A stretch of 64,000 nt of DNA from Hippasteria phrygiana (GCA_037893225.1 JAZGUH010000198.1:62001-126000), one strand, 5' to 3'. Shown: positions 10,564-21,281, numbered from the stretch's first letter. Notes: a model not told the origin generated them from the sequence alone. Numbers and translations: made by a program.

Positions 10564-11700
10564 ACATACCAACTGGAACTTTGTATTTTCGAATGAAACG
10601 AGCATGATTATTCAGAGACGTTGAAAAAACAGTTTTAGGGAGTAGGCCCTAGTACACACACTAATTAAATCGTTTCGGCTTTTCAATACATTCAGCAGTA
10701 AAAACTGCTTCAAATTTGGACAGTTTTCAGACTGGCGCGTCATTGTCACTTTCTCGGCAGATAAGGGCTATGTAACATCACTTTTGGGGCAAACAAGTAG
10801 ACTGTTATTGAGGTTTATACCGTGGCTTGGTTACAAAATTACTGTTTTTACAATTTGTTTTACGAGGAAAGGTCACAATCTATAAGAACATACGATCGCC
10901 ATTTTTTAGTTCTCTTCTTTATCGAAAACCATTTTATTGACTATGGGTTCCAGCCCATTTAATTTTCACACTTGCTTCATTTGGCTTGAGGGTCCCTTGT
11001 TACGTCTTTAAATTACCCCAAAAATGCTTACGGTGTTTTCACTTATGATTTCGAAATTTAGACGATTCATTATTCCAGTGTACATTGCTTTCATTCACCT
11101 TTTTAATATGTATTTACTTGATTACTGTATCGCCTGGTGTACTTGCTTGGAGGAGCCCTTATAATTAAAAGCATAGCTCTTTACAATCGCAAACTTTCTC
11201 GCACTTGTCTATTATCCAATGTGTTTACGGTGTTTCCATTGAATGTTTGATTAGTTACACTTACGAGGATGCGACCTGCCATGCGTGATCAAATTTACCG
11301 GAAACCACTTCGTCAAATTGGGAGATCGCCAGCATTGTGAAAGTTGCAGTTGCACACCCAGGGGCGGAGATGGGAAGGGTGGTTCAGTCTCCCCAAGAGA
11401 TTATTTTTAAGGCTTGTAGTTGATCAGCTTGCATAGATCTATTGATGCTAACTAGTATCATAAATGTTGGATGAAATGGCGTCTACAACGCCCTCCCCCT
11501 ATCCCACCATATACATTTTCCGGGTAGATGTATTTTCCGGGCTGTTTTCTATGAAATATTCCTGAAATCGTGTCAATTAAAAATCAAATTTCCATGTATT
11601 CAGGGAAATAAAAAAAAAAAGTGCAAGCTCGGGAACACTTATTTTACATTACTGTCGTTGCTATTCCCGTAAAAAGACGGTGTATAAAATCAATTCACTG
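10564..11700. other. 3' UTR and intergenic, no gene seen
   Basis: AT-rich sequence downstream of the discoidin gene. Nothing beyond the possible ATTAAA signal at 10664 can be supported. Confidence 0.5.
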
Positions 11701-11880
11701 CAGGGGCGGATCTAGGTTTTCACTAAGGGGGGGGGGGTTTACCTGAGGTGATTGGCCTACACACCCCAGCGTGCCGAATTTTCGACACCCGACACTGGTT
11801 ATTTCTATTTTTTTCAGCCCAAGGGGGGGGGGGGGGGTTAAACCCCCAAACCCCCCCCCCCCCGTAGATCCGCCACTGCA
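11701..11880. mobile_element. hAT-like MITE with CAGGGGCGGATCTAG terminus
   Basis: The left end CAGGGGCGGATCTAG is mirrored by TAGATCCGCCACTG at the right. Long G and C runs lie just inside both ends. The core ATTGGCCTACACACCCCAGC is shared, in reverse orientation, with the element at 23672-23852. CACTG repeats at both borders but a full 8-bp duplication is unclear. Confidence 0.72.
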
Positions 11881-12487
11881 CTGGAAGCTTGGTGTAATTA
11901 CACATTTACAGAAATGAAAGGCATAGGAACCAGACTAAATGGAAGTATTTTACTATACATAACTATCCCTTTCAGTACCACGACATATTTTGTTACTGCA
12001 TGCCTTGGTTACCACACTCGTGTACATGACTTGACCACATATTTCTTGCCAAGTTTTAGTGTATAGCGCCCTCACAAGACAATGTAATGAAAAGCCACTC
12101 TTCTTTGAAGTGGTGTGGAATCATAAGGGCCATTGAAAAGTACCAAAACAACTTTGACTATTAGAATGATAATCAGAATAATAATATTGGCCTGTGAAAA
12201 GGGATTTGTTGAGGGGTGGTTCATAAACCCCATTTCCCTAGGCATGTGTGGAATTTTTTTTTTTTTTAATGAAGGAATCAAGAATGTTGGGGTAATTGCA
12301 CAACCTTGAAAAATGAGTTCATTTTGGATGCAGTTAAAAGTTCAAATGAAGGCCACAATGCCCACCAACCCCCACCCCCTCCAATTCAATGTTGGGTTGG
12401 CAGTGTGTGCACCGTCACTTCAACATTGGATTGCGGCGGGGAAGCTGGGGGCGGACCACAATCAAAACTACTCGTCACGAGTAAATG
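11881..12487. other. non-genic interval left of the BEL element
   Basis: No supported gene. The last bases, CTTAT at 12488-12492, are the target site of the BEL/Pao insertion. Confidence 0.5.
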
Positions 12488-12492
12488 CTTAT

Positions 12493-13132
12493 TGTCAAAA
12501 AGTCACTAGTTCAGTGCTTGATGCACCCAGAAAACGTTATAGCGCCCTCAAGCGATAGAGTTTTTGACCTGTTTTGTTTTCCTGTTATTGCAAGCCGTAC
12601 AAAACCCTCCGTATAATTGCACCCAAATTTACCATAATTTCCTCTTTTCTGTGCGTCATTGACGAAATGTGAGTACAATCAGCCCTTTATTGATATATAG
12701 AGATACACATGACATAGTGTTGTAAATTGTATTTCGTCAAATTGGCATGATTTTGGCATAAAGTTGTTGACTTAATGTGGGGGAAATTACTGTTATTGGA
12801 CATTGTACATCTCTCCATAGGCGGCACGGTCGCCTCGCCTCATTGTAGTAGGTACGTTTTAGTAAACTCATAAGTGGTTTATATTTACTTATTTTGCAGA
12901 ACCACAGATATTCCGTTGAAGCATACTACACACCACACTTGCACTTCAGACTCCTGCAGTATATTTCACCCTGTAACCATCCACCCAAAGCATTTTGTAT
13001 TCCTGATTTGGACTCATTAAACAGTCAGTGTTGCTTGCCCTACAACAGTTTGACCGCTGTCCATGTGTCACTGTGTGTAACCTTTGACCCAGCTGCGCCT
13101 TTCCTTTCCGGTGTACCCTACACTATTTTTCA
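12493..13132 (+). repeat. 5' LTR
   Basis: 640 bp, TG...CA ends, essentially identical to the 3' LTR. A TATATAGAGATA stretch near 12696 is a possible TATA element. The open frame that crosses its 3' part occurs in both LTRs and is not regarded as a gene. Confidence 0.95.
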
Positions 13133-13149
13133 TGGTCCTTCGAGCCGGA
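13133..13149 (+). promoter_or_regulatory. primer binding site, tRNA-Tyr type
   Basis: TGGTCCTTCGAGCCGGA starts directly after the LTR. It is complementary to the 3' end of eukaryotic tRNA-Tyr including CCA, the expected primer for minus-strand DNA synthesis. Confidence 0.8.
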
Positions 13150-13165
13150 TCTCACGCAGCGACCT

Positions 13166-15553
13166 ATGGATCCAATGGAGCAAGAGAACATTGACAACCC
13201 ATCTGCAAGATCTGGGTCAGTCCCCACTGATAGTCAGAGACCCACTCGGGAAAGACGGATTCCGGGACACTTTGATGACTTTGTAGTTGGGTGTAAAATT
13301 CCTGCCAAAGGGGCACCGGCAGAAGAACATCAAGACGCAGACTCCTGTTCGGACAGAGGTTCCACAACCTCCCAACTTCAAGCGTCCATAACCCTCACCA
13401 GTGCACAAGAAGCACGTTTGCAACAACAACGAAAGAGAGCCCAATTTGAAGAATTAAAACATCAGCTTGAAGAGGAAAAGGAAGCAGATGAAGAGCTACG
13501 ACACCTGGACGATGCAGCATACGCATCACGCATTGCAGCAGAGGAGGAAGCCCTTGCAGCCAAGAAACGTGCCGATGCCATTACACGTGAAGCCATTCGA
13601 CGCAGAGAGATTATTAACACCCGGCTGTCAAGACAGAGAAGGTTGCGAGAGGCAGAAAAGGAGTTCAACGAAGCTCAGCTGATTTTCACAATGACCAATG
13701 GCGGGTCAGAATTAGAGACCGAAAGCCAACCTCCACCTCCGCAAACGGAACCCCCTGCTACTTATGAGGATCATGGTGCTGTCAGCATACAGATTCCCTC
13801 ACCGAATAGCAACAAAGTAAGTGTGGCTAATCCTCCAAACCCTCCACAGCAACTGTCAACTCCAAAGGATGCCTTGCCTCAACCCAATACCACTCATCCA
13901 GAGGACACCACTGCTGTTTCTACCAGACAAATGCCACACTCTACTTCCCATGGGCCACCAGTAATGTCACTAGCCACAGAAAGTGGACCCAGCCGACAGC
14001 CCAAAGAGACCACATCCACGACCTGGTCCTCTCATTCGATGAACATGTCAACGACAGTATCATCCAACCCGATTCCCTCTCCGTTACCCGGTGCAGTTCC
14101 ATATCCTTCAGCCCTGCCATCCAGTGTTATACCAACATTTGGACCAGCATCTGCTCTGCCAGGACTGCACCCTATGCCACCTGCTATGCCGAACATGACA
14201 GAGCTGCTCATTGCCTCATCTTACGGTGTACCGCGACCTACCTTACCGAGCTTTACTACTGGCAAAGAACGTGACTTTGCCCTCCTGGAGATGGCATTGG
14301 ACAATCTTGTCAATGTTCATTCCCACCTTACGGAGCAGTACAAGTACCAAGTTTTGCTGGGTAGACTTGGGGGCAACATCCTACGACTAGCCGAGGCTTA
14401 TATGCACGACCCTAACGCCTACTCGGCAGCACTCCGAGCGCTAAAAGACAAATACGGCCAGCCAAGGCAGTTGGTTCAGAGTGAGTTAGGCTTCATCCTA
14501 AACATGCCTTACGTCAGGATGGGTGACCATGATGCCTTTGACAACTTTGCCCTCTCCGTCCATTCACTGGTAGGCATGCTTCGCTCACTCGAAGGAGAGC
14601 ATGGTTACGAGCTGAAGTGTGGTTCCAACGTCGATAGACTGCTTGGAAAATTGCCGGCCAGTTACCGGGACAGGTTTGTTGAACACTGCATCAACCGAGG
14701 GATCTTGAAAGCTGATTCTGATCAAACATACAACTTGCACCACCTCGCTGATTGGCTACAAGTTCAGTCCCGAGCCAAGCGCATAGCTGGACAAGCAGTC
14801 GCTGCCCACAGGGACGACAGCTCCAGATCAGACAAGAGAGAAAGAGGTTTCGAAAGGAAGAAAGGTTCCCCCACAGCAGTTTTCCAGACTGACGTTGGAA
14901 AGCAAATGAAGTCGAAGTCTTACCAACAGTCAGCACCTTTGAGGCAGAACACGCGTACTGCCTACTGTCCACGCTGTAACAGCCACGAACACTACTTGAA
15001 TGGTTGCGCAGACTTCAAAAAACTCACATCTCCCCAAATCATCGAATGGCTGAAGGAGAATACCCGATGCTGGAAGTGTGGTCGTATCCACAAACCAGAA
15101 GACTGTACGCTAAAGAAGCCATGCAACAACTGCAAGGAACTCCACTTGACAGTGCTGCACGAGGCAATCCAGCAAGGGGCCAGTAAAATCTACACATTAG
15201 GGATGACCACACAGATGGTATACATTGATCAGCCCCGTAGACCACACAACGTCATGTTGAAGGTCGTCCAAATTCTCCTTCATGGTCCAGCTGGGAGCAT
15301 CACAACATATATGCTGTGCTTGATGATGGTTCAATGCGAACAATGGTTCTTGCTCCGGCAATCCAGCAGCTCAACCTCTCTGGGGAGAAGGATTGTATTC
15401 TCCTGTCAACAGTTCGGCAAGAACCATTCCGATGTGAAGGACAATCGATTGATCTTCATGTCTCACCCGGCGGGAACCCTGATGCCAGGTACCTCATCAA
15501 GGGAGCATTCACCGCTGACAACCTTCGCCTTTCAGAATACACTTATCCAGTGA
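13166..15553 (+). CDS. gag: BEL/Pao ORF1: gag, reading into the protease start
   Basis: 795 codons from ATG 13166. After a short basic leader (RERRIPGHFDDFVVG), residues ~79-172 form a charged coiled coil. Residues ~190-345 are Pro/Ser/Thr rich. Residues ~370-545 match the conserved gag region of BEL/Pao elements (DUF1759 type). From residue ~598 come zinc-knuckle-like motifs: CPRCNSHEHYLNGC, CWKCGRIHKPEDC and CNNCKELH. The protein should package element RNA. Near 15310 the natural continuation moves to another frame, so roughly the last 80 codons are out-of-frame sequence. An added AT dinucleotide in ACATATAT is the simplest explanation. Confidence 0.9.
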   Translation: MDPMEQENIDNPSARSGSVPTDSQRPTRERRIPGHFDDFVVGCKIPAKGAPAEEHQDADSCSDRGSTTSQLQASITLTSAQEARLQQQRKRAQFEELKHQLEEEKEADEELRHLDDAAYASRIAAEEEALAAKKRADAITREAIRRREIINTRLSRQRRLREAEKEFNEAQLIFTMTNGGSELETESQPPPPQTEPPATYEDHGAVSIQIPSPNSNKVSVANPPNPPQQLSTPKDALPQPNTTHPEDTTAVSTRQMPHSTSHGPPVMSLATESGPSRQPKETTSTTWSSHSMNMSTTVSSNPIPSPLPGAVPYPSALPSSVIPTFGPASALPGLHPMPPAMPNMTELLIASSYGVPRPTLPSFTTGKERDFALLEMALDNLVNVHSHLTEQYKYQVLLGRLGGNILRLAEAYMHDPNAYSAALRALKDKYGQPRQLVQSELGFILNMPYVRMGDHDAFDNFALSVHSLVGMLRSLEGEHGYELKCGSNVDRLLGKLPASYRDRFVEHCINRGILKADSDQTYNLHHLADWLQVQSRAKRIAGQAVAAHRDDSSRSDKRERGFERKKGSPTAVFQTDVGKQMKSKSYQQSAPLRQNTRTAYCPRCNSHEHYLNGCADFKKLTSPQIIEWLKENTRCWKCGRIHKPEDCTLKKPCNNCKELHLTVLHEAIQQGASKIYTLGMTTQMVYIDQPRRPHNVMLKVVQILLHGPAGSITTYMLCLMMVQCEQWFLLRQSSSSTSLGRRIVFSCQQFGKNHSDVKDNRLIFMSHPAGTLMPGTSSREHSPLTTFAFQNTLIQ

Positions 15554-15840
15554 CAACTTTACAGAATCGCTGGCCACATCTACGTGGAGTCGAATTGCCA
15601 CCTATCAACAAGGCCGTACCCTTGATCTTGATTGGTTCGGACCACGCAGATCTTATTATCCCAAGGCAACCCGTCAGGTGTGGACCAAGTGGTGCACCAG
15701 TGGCTGTGAACACCCAGTTAGGATGGACTCTCCAAGGGCCTGCCGGGATCTTGAGAGAACAATTCCGAGAGCAGAAGTGCTTCAAAACCGCAGTCTTCCC
15801 TGAAACCAAGGACGTCATGCAACATGTGGAACGACTGTGA
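15316..15840 (+). pseudogene. BEL/Pao protease segment, separate frame
   Basis: This frame carries the aspartic-protease-like region that follows the zinc knuckles in BEL/Pao polyproteins (DUF1758 type). It opens with a LDDGS core, the equivalent of the catalytic D-S/T-G motif in this family, and continues through the linker towards reverse transcriptase (for example GAPVAVNTQLGWTLQGPAG). It has no ATG of its own at the natural start; the first listed codon is GTG. It stops at TGA 15838-15840, where the family has an aromatic codon, and a one-base loss in a C run about 20 nt further puts the remainder in the third frame. It is therefore the middle piece of a broken polyprotein. Confidence 0.82.
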
Positions 15841-18800
15841 CAGGCCGATGCCTCCCCTATTGTAACGAGAAATTGTCCTCTCGTTCAAAACAAGACCAGC
15901 AGGCAATAGACCTACTCGAAGCCCAGACAGTCAGAGTCGATGACAAAGGAACACTGCGATATGCGACACCTCTTCTTCGTGCAAAGGACAGTGTCCAGTT
16001 CCATGCTGACAAGGGAGTAGTCATGTCCAGGCTAAAACACACCGAGAGGAAACTTCAGAAGCAGCCAGACCTTGCCCAAATCCACAACTCGAAGATCCAG
16101 AAGTTGGTCGATGCAGGCTATGTGAAGATCCTCAATGAGGAAGAAGTTAACCAGACAGACGAGTCATGGTACTGTCCACACCACATTGTTGAGACCAATG
16201 GAAAGCATCGCTTGGTGTTCGACTGTTCCTTTGAACATGATGGGAAGATCCTCAACCAACACCTCTTGCCAGGGCCCAATCTTGGTGCCTCTCTGCTAGG
16301 AGTCTTCCTCAGATTCCGCCAGCACCCCGTGGCAATCTCTGGGGACATCCAGGCAATGTTTCACCAGGTGAAACTTCTCCCACAAGACAAGCCCTTACCG
16401 AGGTTTATTTGGCGTAACGTCCAAAGAGAGGTGATGCCCGAGGTGTACGAATGGCAAGTTCTCCCATTCGGAACCACATGTAGTCCCTGTTGCGCTACCT
16501 TTGCGCTGCGGAAGCACGTGCTCGACAATCAGGAGGGAAATTATGATGTTTGTCGTGCCATTGACCAGTCCTTCTACGTGGACAACTGCCTCGACAGCAT
16601 CCCCAGTGCGTCAGAAGCCAAAGAACTGGTAGCAAAGATGCGTCAGTTGCTTGCCTCTGGTGGCTTCAATATCCGTCAGTGGGCCAGCAACATATCATCA
16701 GTTGTTGAAGACCTACCATCAGAGGCTCGCTCAGATGGCTACGAGCTATGGCTAATCTTCGGTCAGAGCGACTCTCCTGAAGCTACACTTGGACTACGCT
16801 GGCAATGTGACTCAGACAAGCTGAGCTACAAGCATCGACCCATTAAGTACGAGGTACTCAACATGCGAACTATCTACAGGATCCTTGCCAGTCAATACGA
16901 CCCTATTGGTTATCTTGCACCCTTTACCGCACGTGCAAAGATCATGGTGCAGGACTTGTGGAAATCCAAGAGGGACTGGGATCAGCCTATCGAACCAGGG
17001 GAGATCCTCACTAAGTGGCGTACATGGGAAGGTGAACTTTGCGGACTACCACTCCTTCACCTACCCAGATGTCATACACCGCCTGATGTTGACACCACCA
17101 CTGCAAGCCGACAGATCCACATCTTCTGCGATGCCTCTGAAAGAATCTATGGCTCAGTGGCTTACCTGCGCACGGAGGATGCAGAGGGAAATATCTATGT
17201 CAGTTTCATTCTCTCCCGTTCCAGAGTGGCTCCAAAGCGGCAACTCTCGATGCCACGCCTTGAACTTTCAGCAGCGCTCACAGGTGCACAGTTGGCAGAC
17301 CTACTCAGAAAGGAGTTGACTCTACCGATCCAGAAAGTCATTCTGTGGAGTGACTCCACCACAGTTCTACGCTGGTTGCAGTCGGACTCGTGCAGATACA
17401 AGGTATTTGTCGGTACACGGGTCAGTGAAATCCAGACTCTCACGAATGTTGAAGACTGGCACCATGTCCGAACGGCTAACAACCCTGCAGATGACATCAC
17501 TCGTGGAAAATCTGTGGCAGAACTCTGCGATGAAACTCGGTGGCGAAATGGCCCACCATTCCTCTCCCAGCCAACACACCAATGGCCAGTGAGTCCGTCG
17601 AATGATTACCTTGATGATCCTACAGAGCTGAGGAAGTCCACATTCTGCGGAGCTGTGATTGTTCCAGTACCACAGTTGCCAGACATTGAGCACTACCACA
17701 GCTGGGACAGTCTGGTTAGGGCAACCAAACAGTTCCTTGATGGGGCGGCCCCGACTGATGACTCTCCACCCATGACAGCTGAGGAAAGAGAGGCCATCGA
17801 AAACCAACTCTACCGTCGAGTTCAGCAAGATTGCTTCTCACAGGAGTTCCAGGTTATGAAGTCAGGAAGGGCGCTACCTTCAGGGAGTAGACTGGGACAG
17901 CTCGATCCCGAGTATGATGAAGTGTCAGGACTTCTGCGGGTTGGAGGGCGATTGCGACGGGCAGAAGGCCTTGCACACAATGTCAAGCACCCAATTGTTC
18001 TTGACCCAAGTCATCACATAACCAAACTACTCATCCAAGACTACGATGACAAACTCTTTCACTCTGGTCCTGAACGGGTCCTCGCTGAAGCTCGAAGGAT
18101 GTTCTGGATCTTACGTGGCCGTGAGGCAATCCGTCGCCATCAGCGTCAGTGCAGCGACTGCCGCAAATGGCGCTCCAAACCAGAGATACCTAAGATGGCC
18201 GACCTGCCTCCATCCCGACTCCGACTCTTCAAGCCAGCCTTTTACTCTACCGGAGTAGACTGCTTCGGCCCCATGACCGTGAAGATAGGCCGCCGAACCG
18301 AGAAGCGATGGGGAGTCGTATTTAAGTGTATGACAACACGAGCGGTGCACTTGGACCTGTTGGATAGCATGGACACCGATACCTTCCTCATGGCCTTCCG
18401 ACGCTTCATCTCCCGACGAGGGAAGCCCTACGAACTCCTTTCGGATTGCGGCACTAACTTTAAAGGAGGAGAGGCAGAATTGAAAGCTGCGTTCACATCT
18501 ATGGAGCCTACTCTCACCGAACGGCTAGCTGAACACAAAGTGCGGTTCCGGTTCAACCCACCAAATGCTCCACACTTTGGGGGTGTCTGGGAGAGAGAAG
18601 TCAAGTCGGTCAAAGATGCTCTCCGAACAGTACTTGGAGATCAGTCAGTGACGGAACCAGTCCTCCACACTCTCCTGGTAGAAATAGAGGGGATCCTCAA
18701 TTCCAAGCCTCTGGGCTATGTCTCGGCAGATGTAGCTGACGTGGATCCTGTGACTCCCAACCTATTGCTGATGGGGCGGCTTGATCCATCACTTCCCCAA

Positions 18801-19160
18801 GTGGTCTACACCTCCAACGAGTTGCTGGGACGACGGCGATGGCGTCACAGTCAGGTGCTCGCTGACCAGTTCTGGGCACATTTTATCAAGTTCTACCTGC
18901 CTGGCTTGCAACTTCGTCAGAAGTGGCAGAAAGATGCAAGGGACCTGACTTGCGGTGATGTCGTCATGATAGTAGACCCACAGCTGGTTCGAGCTCAGTG
19001 GCCAGTCGGAAGAGTATGCGAGACACACCCTGGCTCAGATGGTCGCATACGAGCAGCCCAAGTGCGAGTCCGTAACAGAGTGTACACCAGGCCCGTCGCT
19101 AGACTCATCCGGCTACCAGAGTGCCGAGATGAGGACGATGTACGCCAGACAGGACCTTGA
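15837..19160 (+). CDS. pol: BEL/Pao ORF3: reverse transcriptase, RNase H, integrase
   Basis: About 1,107 codons without a stop. Reverse transcriptase spans residues ~60-290, with FDCSF, a LPFGTTCSP block and FYVDNCLDS at ~245. The usual YxDD box reads YVDN here. RNase H-like core: IFCDAS near residue 428, ELSAAL, LWSDSTTVLRWL, then VRTANNPADDITRG. Integrase: H2C2 zinc finger from ~726 (HHITKLL to CSDCRKW), then the DDE core with GVDCFGP (~805), LSDCGTNF (~868) and FGGVWERE (~913). The C-terminal DUF5641-type domain lies from ~1005. The first codons overlap the protease frame and are not a natural start; the true frame joins upstream across a one-base loss near 15860. The catalytic core otherwise looks intact. 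Confidence 0.92.
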   Translation: MTGRCLPYCNEKLSSRSKQDQQAIDLLEAQTVRVDDKGTLRYATPLLRAKDSVQFHADKGVVMSRLKHTERKLQKQPDLAQIHNSKIQKLVDAGYVKILNEEEVNQTDESWYCPHHIVETNGKHRLVFDCSFEHDGKILNQHLLPGPNLGASLLGVFLRFRQHPVAISGDIQAMFHQVKLLPQDKPLPRFIWRNVQREVMPEVYEWQVLPFGTTCSPCCATFALRKHVLDNQEGNYDVCRAIDQSFYVDNCLDSIPSASEAKELVAKMRQLLASGGFNIRQWASNISSVVEDLPSEARSDGYELWLIFGQSDSPEATLGLRWQCDSDKLSYKHRPIKYEVLNMRTIYRILASQYDPIGYLAPFTARAKIMVQDLWKSKRDWDQPIEPGEILTKWRTWEGELCGLPLLHLPRCHTPPDVDTTTASRQIHIFCDASERIYGSVAYLRTEDAEGNIYVSFILSRSRVAPKRQLSMPRLELSAALTGAQLADLLRKELTLPIQKVILWSDSTTVLRWLQSDSCRYKVFVGTRVSEIQTLTNVEDWHHVRTANNPADDITRGKSVAELCDETRWRNGPPFLSQPTHQWPVSPSNDYLDDPTELRKSTFCGAVIVPVPQLPDIEHYHSWDSLVRATKQFLDGAAPTDDSPPMTAEEREAIENQLYRRVQQDCFSQEFQVMKSGRALPSGSRLGQLDPEYDEVSGLLRVGGRLRRAEGLAHNVKHPIVLDPSHHITKLLIQDYDDKLFHSGPERVLAEARRMFWILRGREAIRRHQRQCSDCRKWRSKPEIPKMADLPPSRLRLFKPAFYSTGVDCFGPMTVKIGRRTEKRWGVVFKCMTTRAVHLDLLDSMDTDTFLMAFRRFISRRGKPYELLSDCGTNFKGGEAELKAAFTSMEPTLTERLAEHKVRFRFNPPNAPHFGGVWEREVKSVKDALRTVLGDQSVTEPVLHTLLVEIEGILNSKPLGYVSADVADVDPVTPNLLLMGRLDPSLPQVVYTSNELLGRRRWRHSQVLADQFWAHFIKFYLPGLQLRQKWQKDARDLTCGDVVMIVDPQLVRAQWPVGRVCETHPGSDGRIRAAQVRVRNRVYTRPVARLIRLPECRDEDDVRQTGP

Positions 19161-19234
19161 TGCCAAGGATGAGTAGTGACTGAAACAAAGACTTTCTGTG
19201 TCTTACACATTTAGTACCCAAATGTGGGGGCGGC
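19161..19234 (+). promoter_or_regulatory. 3' leader and polypurine tract of the BEL element
   Basis: Short non-coding segment between the pol stop and the 3' LTR. The purine-rich GTGGGGGCGG at 19224-19233, directly before the LTR, is the likely plus-strand primer site. Confidence 0.6.
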
Positions 19235-19874
19235 TGTCAAAAAGTCACTAGTTCAGTGCTTGATGCACCCAGAAAACGTTATAGCGCCCTCAAGCGATAG
19301 AGTTTTTGACCTGTTTTGTTTTCCTGTTATTGCAAGCCGTACAAAACCCTCCGTATAATTGCACCCAAATTTACCATAATTTCCTCTTTTCTGTGCGTCA
19401 TTGACGAAATGTGAGTACAATCAGCCCTTTATTGATATATAGAGATACACATGACATAGTGTTGTAAATTGTATTTCGTCAAATTGGCATGATTTTGGCA
19501 TAAAGTTGTTGACTTAATGTGGGGGAAATTACTGTTATTGGACATTGTACATCTCTCCATAGGCGGCACGGTCGCCTCGCCTCATTGCAGTAGGTACGTT
19601 TTAGTAAACTCATAAGTGGTTTATATTTACTTATTTTGCAGAACCACAGATATTCCGTTGAAGCATACTACACACCACACTTGCACTTCAGACTCCTGCA
19701 GTATATTTCACCCTGTAACCATCCACCCAAAGCATTTTGTATTCCTGATTTGGACTCATTAAACAGTCAGTGTTGCTTGCCCTACAACAGTTTGACCGCT
19801 GTCCATGTGTCACTGTGTGTAACCTTTGACCCAGCTGCGCCTTTCCTTTCCGGTGTACCCTACACTATTTTTCA
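19235..19874 (+). repeat. 3' LTR
   Basis: 640 bp, same ends and length as the 5' LTR, followed by the CTTAT duplication. The open frame from 19636 into flanking DNA starts within the LTR and is a by-product. Confidence 0.95.
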
Positions 19875-20334
19875 CTTATCACTGACTGTGAAACTTCTCA
19901 AAGCAGTACACACATTGGGTTGTAACACTTTACAAATCATGCTCGTTTGTTTCCTTTTCGTTCTAGTACGGCATACGACACAGTTGTGTTTTGCCAGCGA
20001 CATTTGGGACCGTCCTGGCGACGCCCATAGTACTAACAAAGCATTTGTTTTGCGAAATTCAAATTCTATGTCCCAGCAAATGTTACGTTTCCATCTTCTT
20101 ATGGTCAGACCGTAATTTTTGCAAAATGTGCCAGTATCACAAGGCACCAACAGAGGGCGCTGTCCATTAATTTATGTCAACCGAGATGATGTGGGTATAT
20201 TACTCTGTGCCCTCTGGTATACATTAGCAATACTTTCTTAGAATTAGACAACTAAGTAAAAAGGGTTTGAGGTATCACCATGTGAGATTGATCTCTTTTG
20301 AGTTGTGTGGTTCTGAGAAAAACCGGTTTGTTTT

Positions 20335-20385
20335 AACTCGATATTTCGAACAGCATGCTCTGTTCGTCATCAGGAGACTACCGGA
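20335..20385 (-). ncRNA. hammerhead-like core, left arm (uncertain)
   Basis: On the minus strand CTGATGA is followed by a 7-bp stem (CGAACAG/CTGTTCG) and then AAA, recalling the CUGAUGA-stem II-GAAA core of hammerhead ribozymes. Spacing differs by one base from the canonical core, and no partner for stem III was found. The right arm carries the mirror copy at about 22785-22830 on the plus strand. Confidence 0.2.
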
Positions 20386-21232
20386 CATTTGCGGGTGCAA
20401 ACCCCGTTTACTTTGTTCATATCCACCATGCAAACCTTCAAGTCCCATTTAAATTAGACAGCTATTGCCATTGTGCTTATAAGTAGACGTGATAAAACAA
20501 TTTCTATTTATTACATGGAAGAAGCATTCAAGTCATTTTAATGTAACAAGCGTTAATATAGGGTTTTAGTTGATGTAAAAAACAAACCGTTTCATTTCAG
20601 TAGGCCCTATAGAATTTAAGGAAATGATATATAAATAATAAAGTGATTAACTGTCAAATGAAATTAATTGTCTCAAAATGTCCCCTTCCCGATTCCTTAT
20701 TTTGAGCGTGAAATTCACTCTCAGCAACTATAAAAAATACTTTAGCACCCAGAGCAGCTTCCCTTTTCCCAAAATAATCCATGAAAAATGCAGGACACGG
20801 TGGGGAAATACCTTCCAGTCAATATACTGCATGGTTTGAATCGATTTGTTGAACCCCACTGTCGCCGAAAGTGGGCAGCCATCTTGGAAAATACTGCCTT
20901 AGGAGAATAAAAAAACAAAACAAACGCCTCCTCCAGCTATTATTGCCAAGACATGACAACAACCAGGCTTGTTTTGTTTTGCACTTTTGCCCGATTGCTT
21001 GAAAGTTGAAACCAGGGACAAGACTTGAACGGTTGTTCCTATATTTCGATCGCGTAAAGTGTTTCCACTTTCGGAATTTTGGAGAGAAAAATCACTCCCA
21101 CAAAAGAAGCTCTTCTAAAGGATTTTATCACACAGTCCCTGCAACCTGGGCGGTCCTTCTTCAAGCTTCCATCTAGGTAGTCTGGTTACTTGACAACTAT
21201 TAATATTCTTTTTCAAAGTGAACGAAGAAAAC

Positions 21233-21281
21233 TTGCAGGAGTGGGATTCGAACCTGCGACCTCCGGAATACCGTACCGGCG
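21233..21281 (-). pseudogene. tRNA-like 3' half (left arm)
   Basis: Contains the GGTTCGAATC... B-box type T loop on the minus strand and the CCGGAGGTCGCAGG variable/T-arm region shared with the four other copies. The 5' half is missing and the acceptor end is altered. Confidence 0.7.

Larger units (their letters stand above)
12488..19879 (+). mobile_element. BEL/Pao LTR retrotransposon, young, frame-broken
   Basis: Two 640-bp LTRs (12493-13132 and 19235-19874), both starting TGTC and ending TTCA, flank a 6.1-kb interior. A 5-bp target duplication CTTAT lies at 12488-12492 and 19875-19879. Reading the LTRs side by side shows one difference (T/C near 12847 and 19588), so insertion was recent. 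Domain order gag, protease, reverse transcriptase, RNase H, integrase, with the H2C2 and C-terminal domains of the family, is that of BEL/Pao. The coding region is split into three frames by lesions between about 15310 and 15860, so this copy probably cannot make a full gag-pol polyprotein. Confidence 0.95.

Noticed and set aside
12894..13286. 130-codon ORF in the 5' LTR, repeated at 19636-20115
   Set aside because: It lies in LTR sequence and the downstream parts differ. It is in the U5/leader region and has no known counterpart.
15290..15330. Programmed -1 frameshift between gag and protease
   Set aside because: No slippery heptamer or clear downstream pseudoknot was seen. A dinucleotide addition in ACATATAT explains the shift more simply, and BEL/Pao elements usually use one frame.
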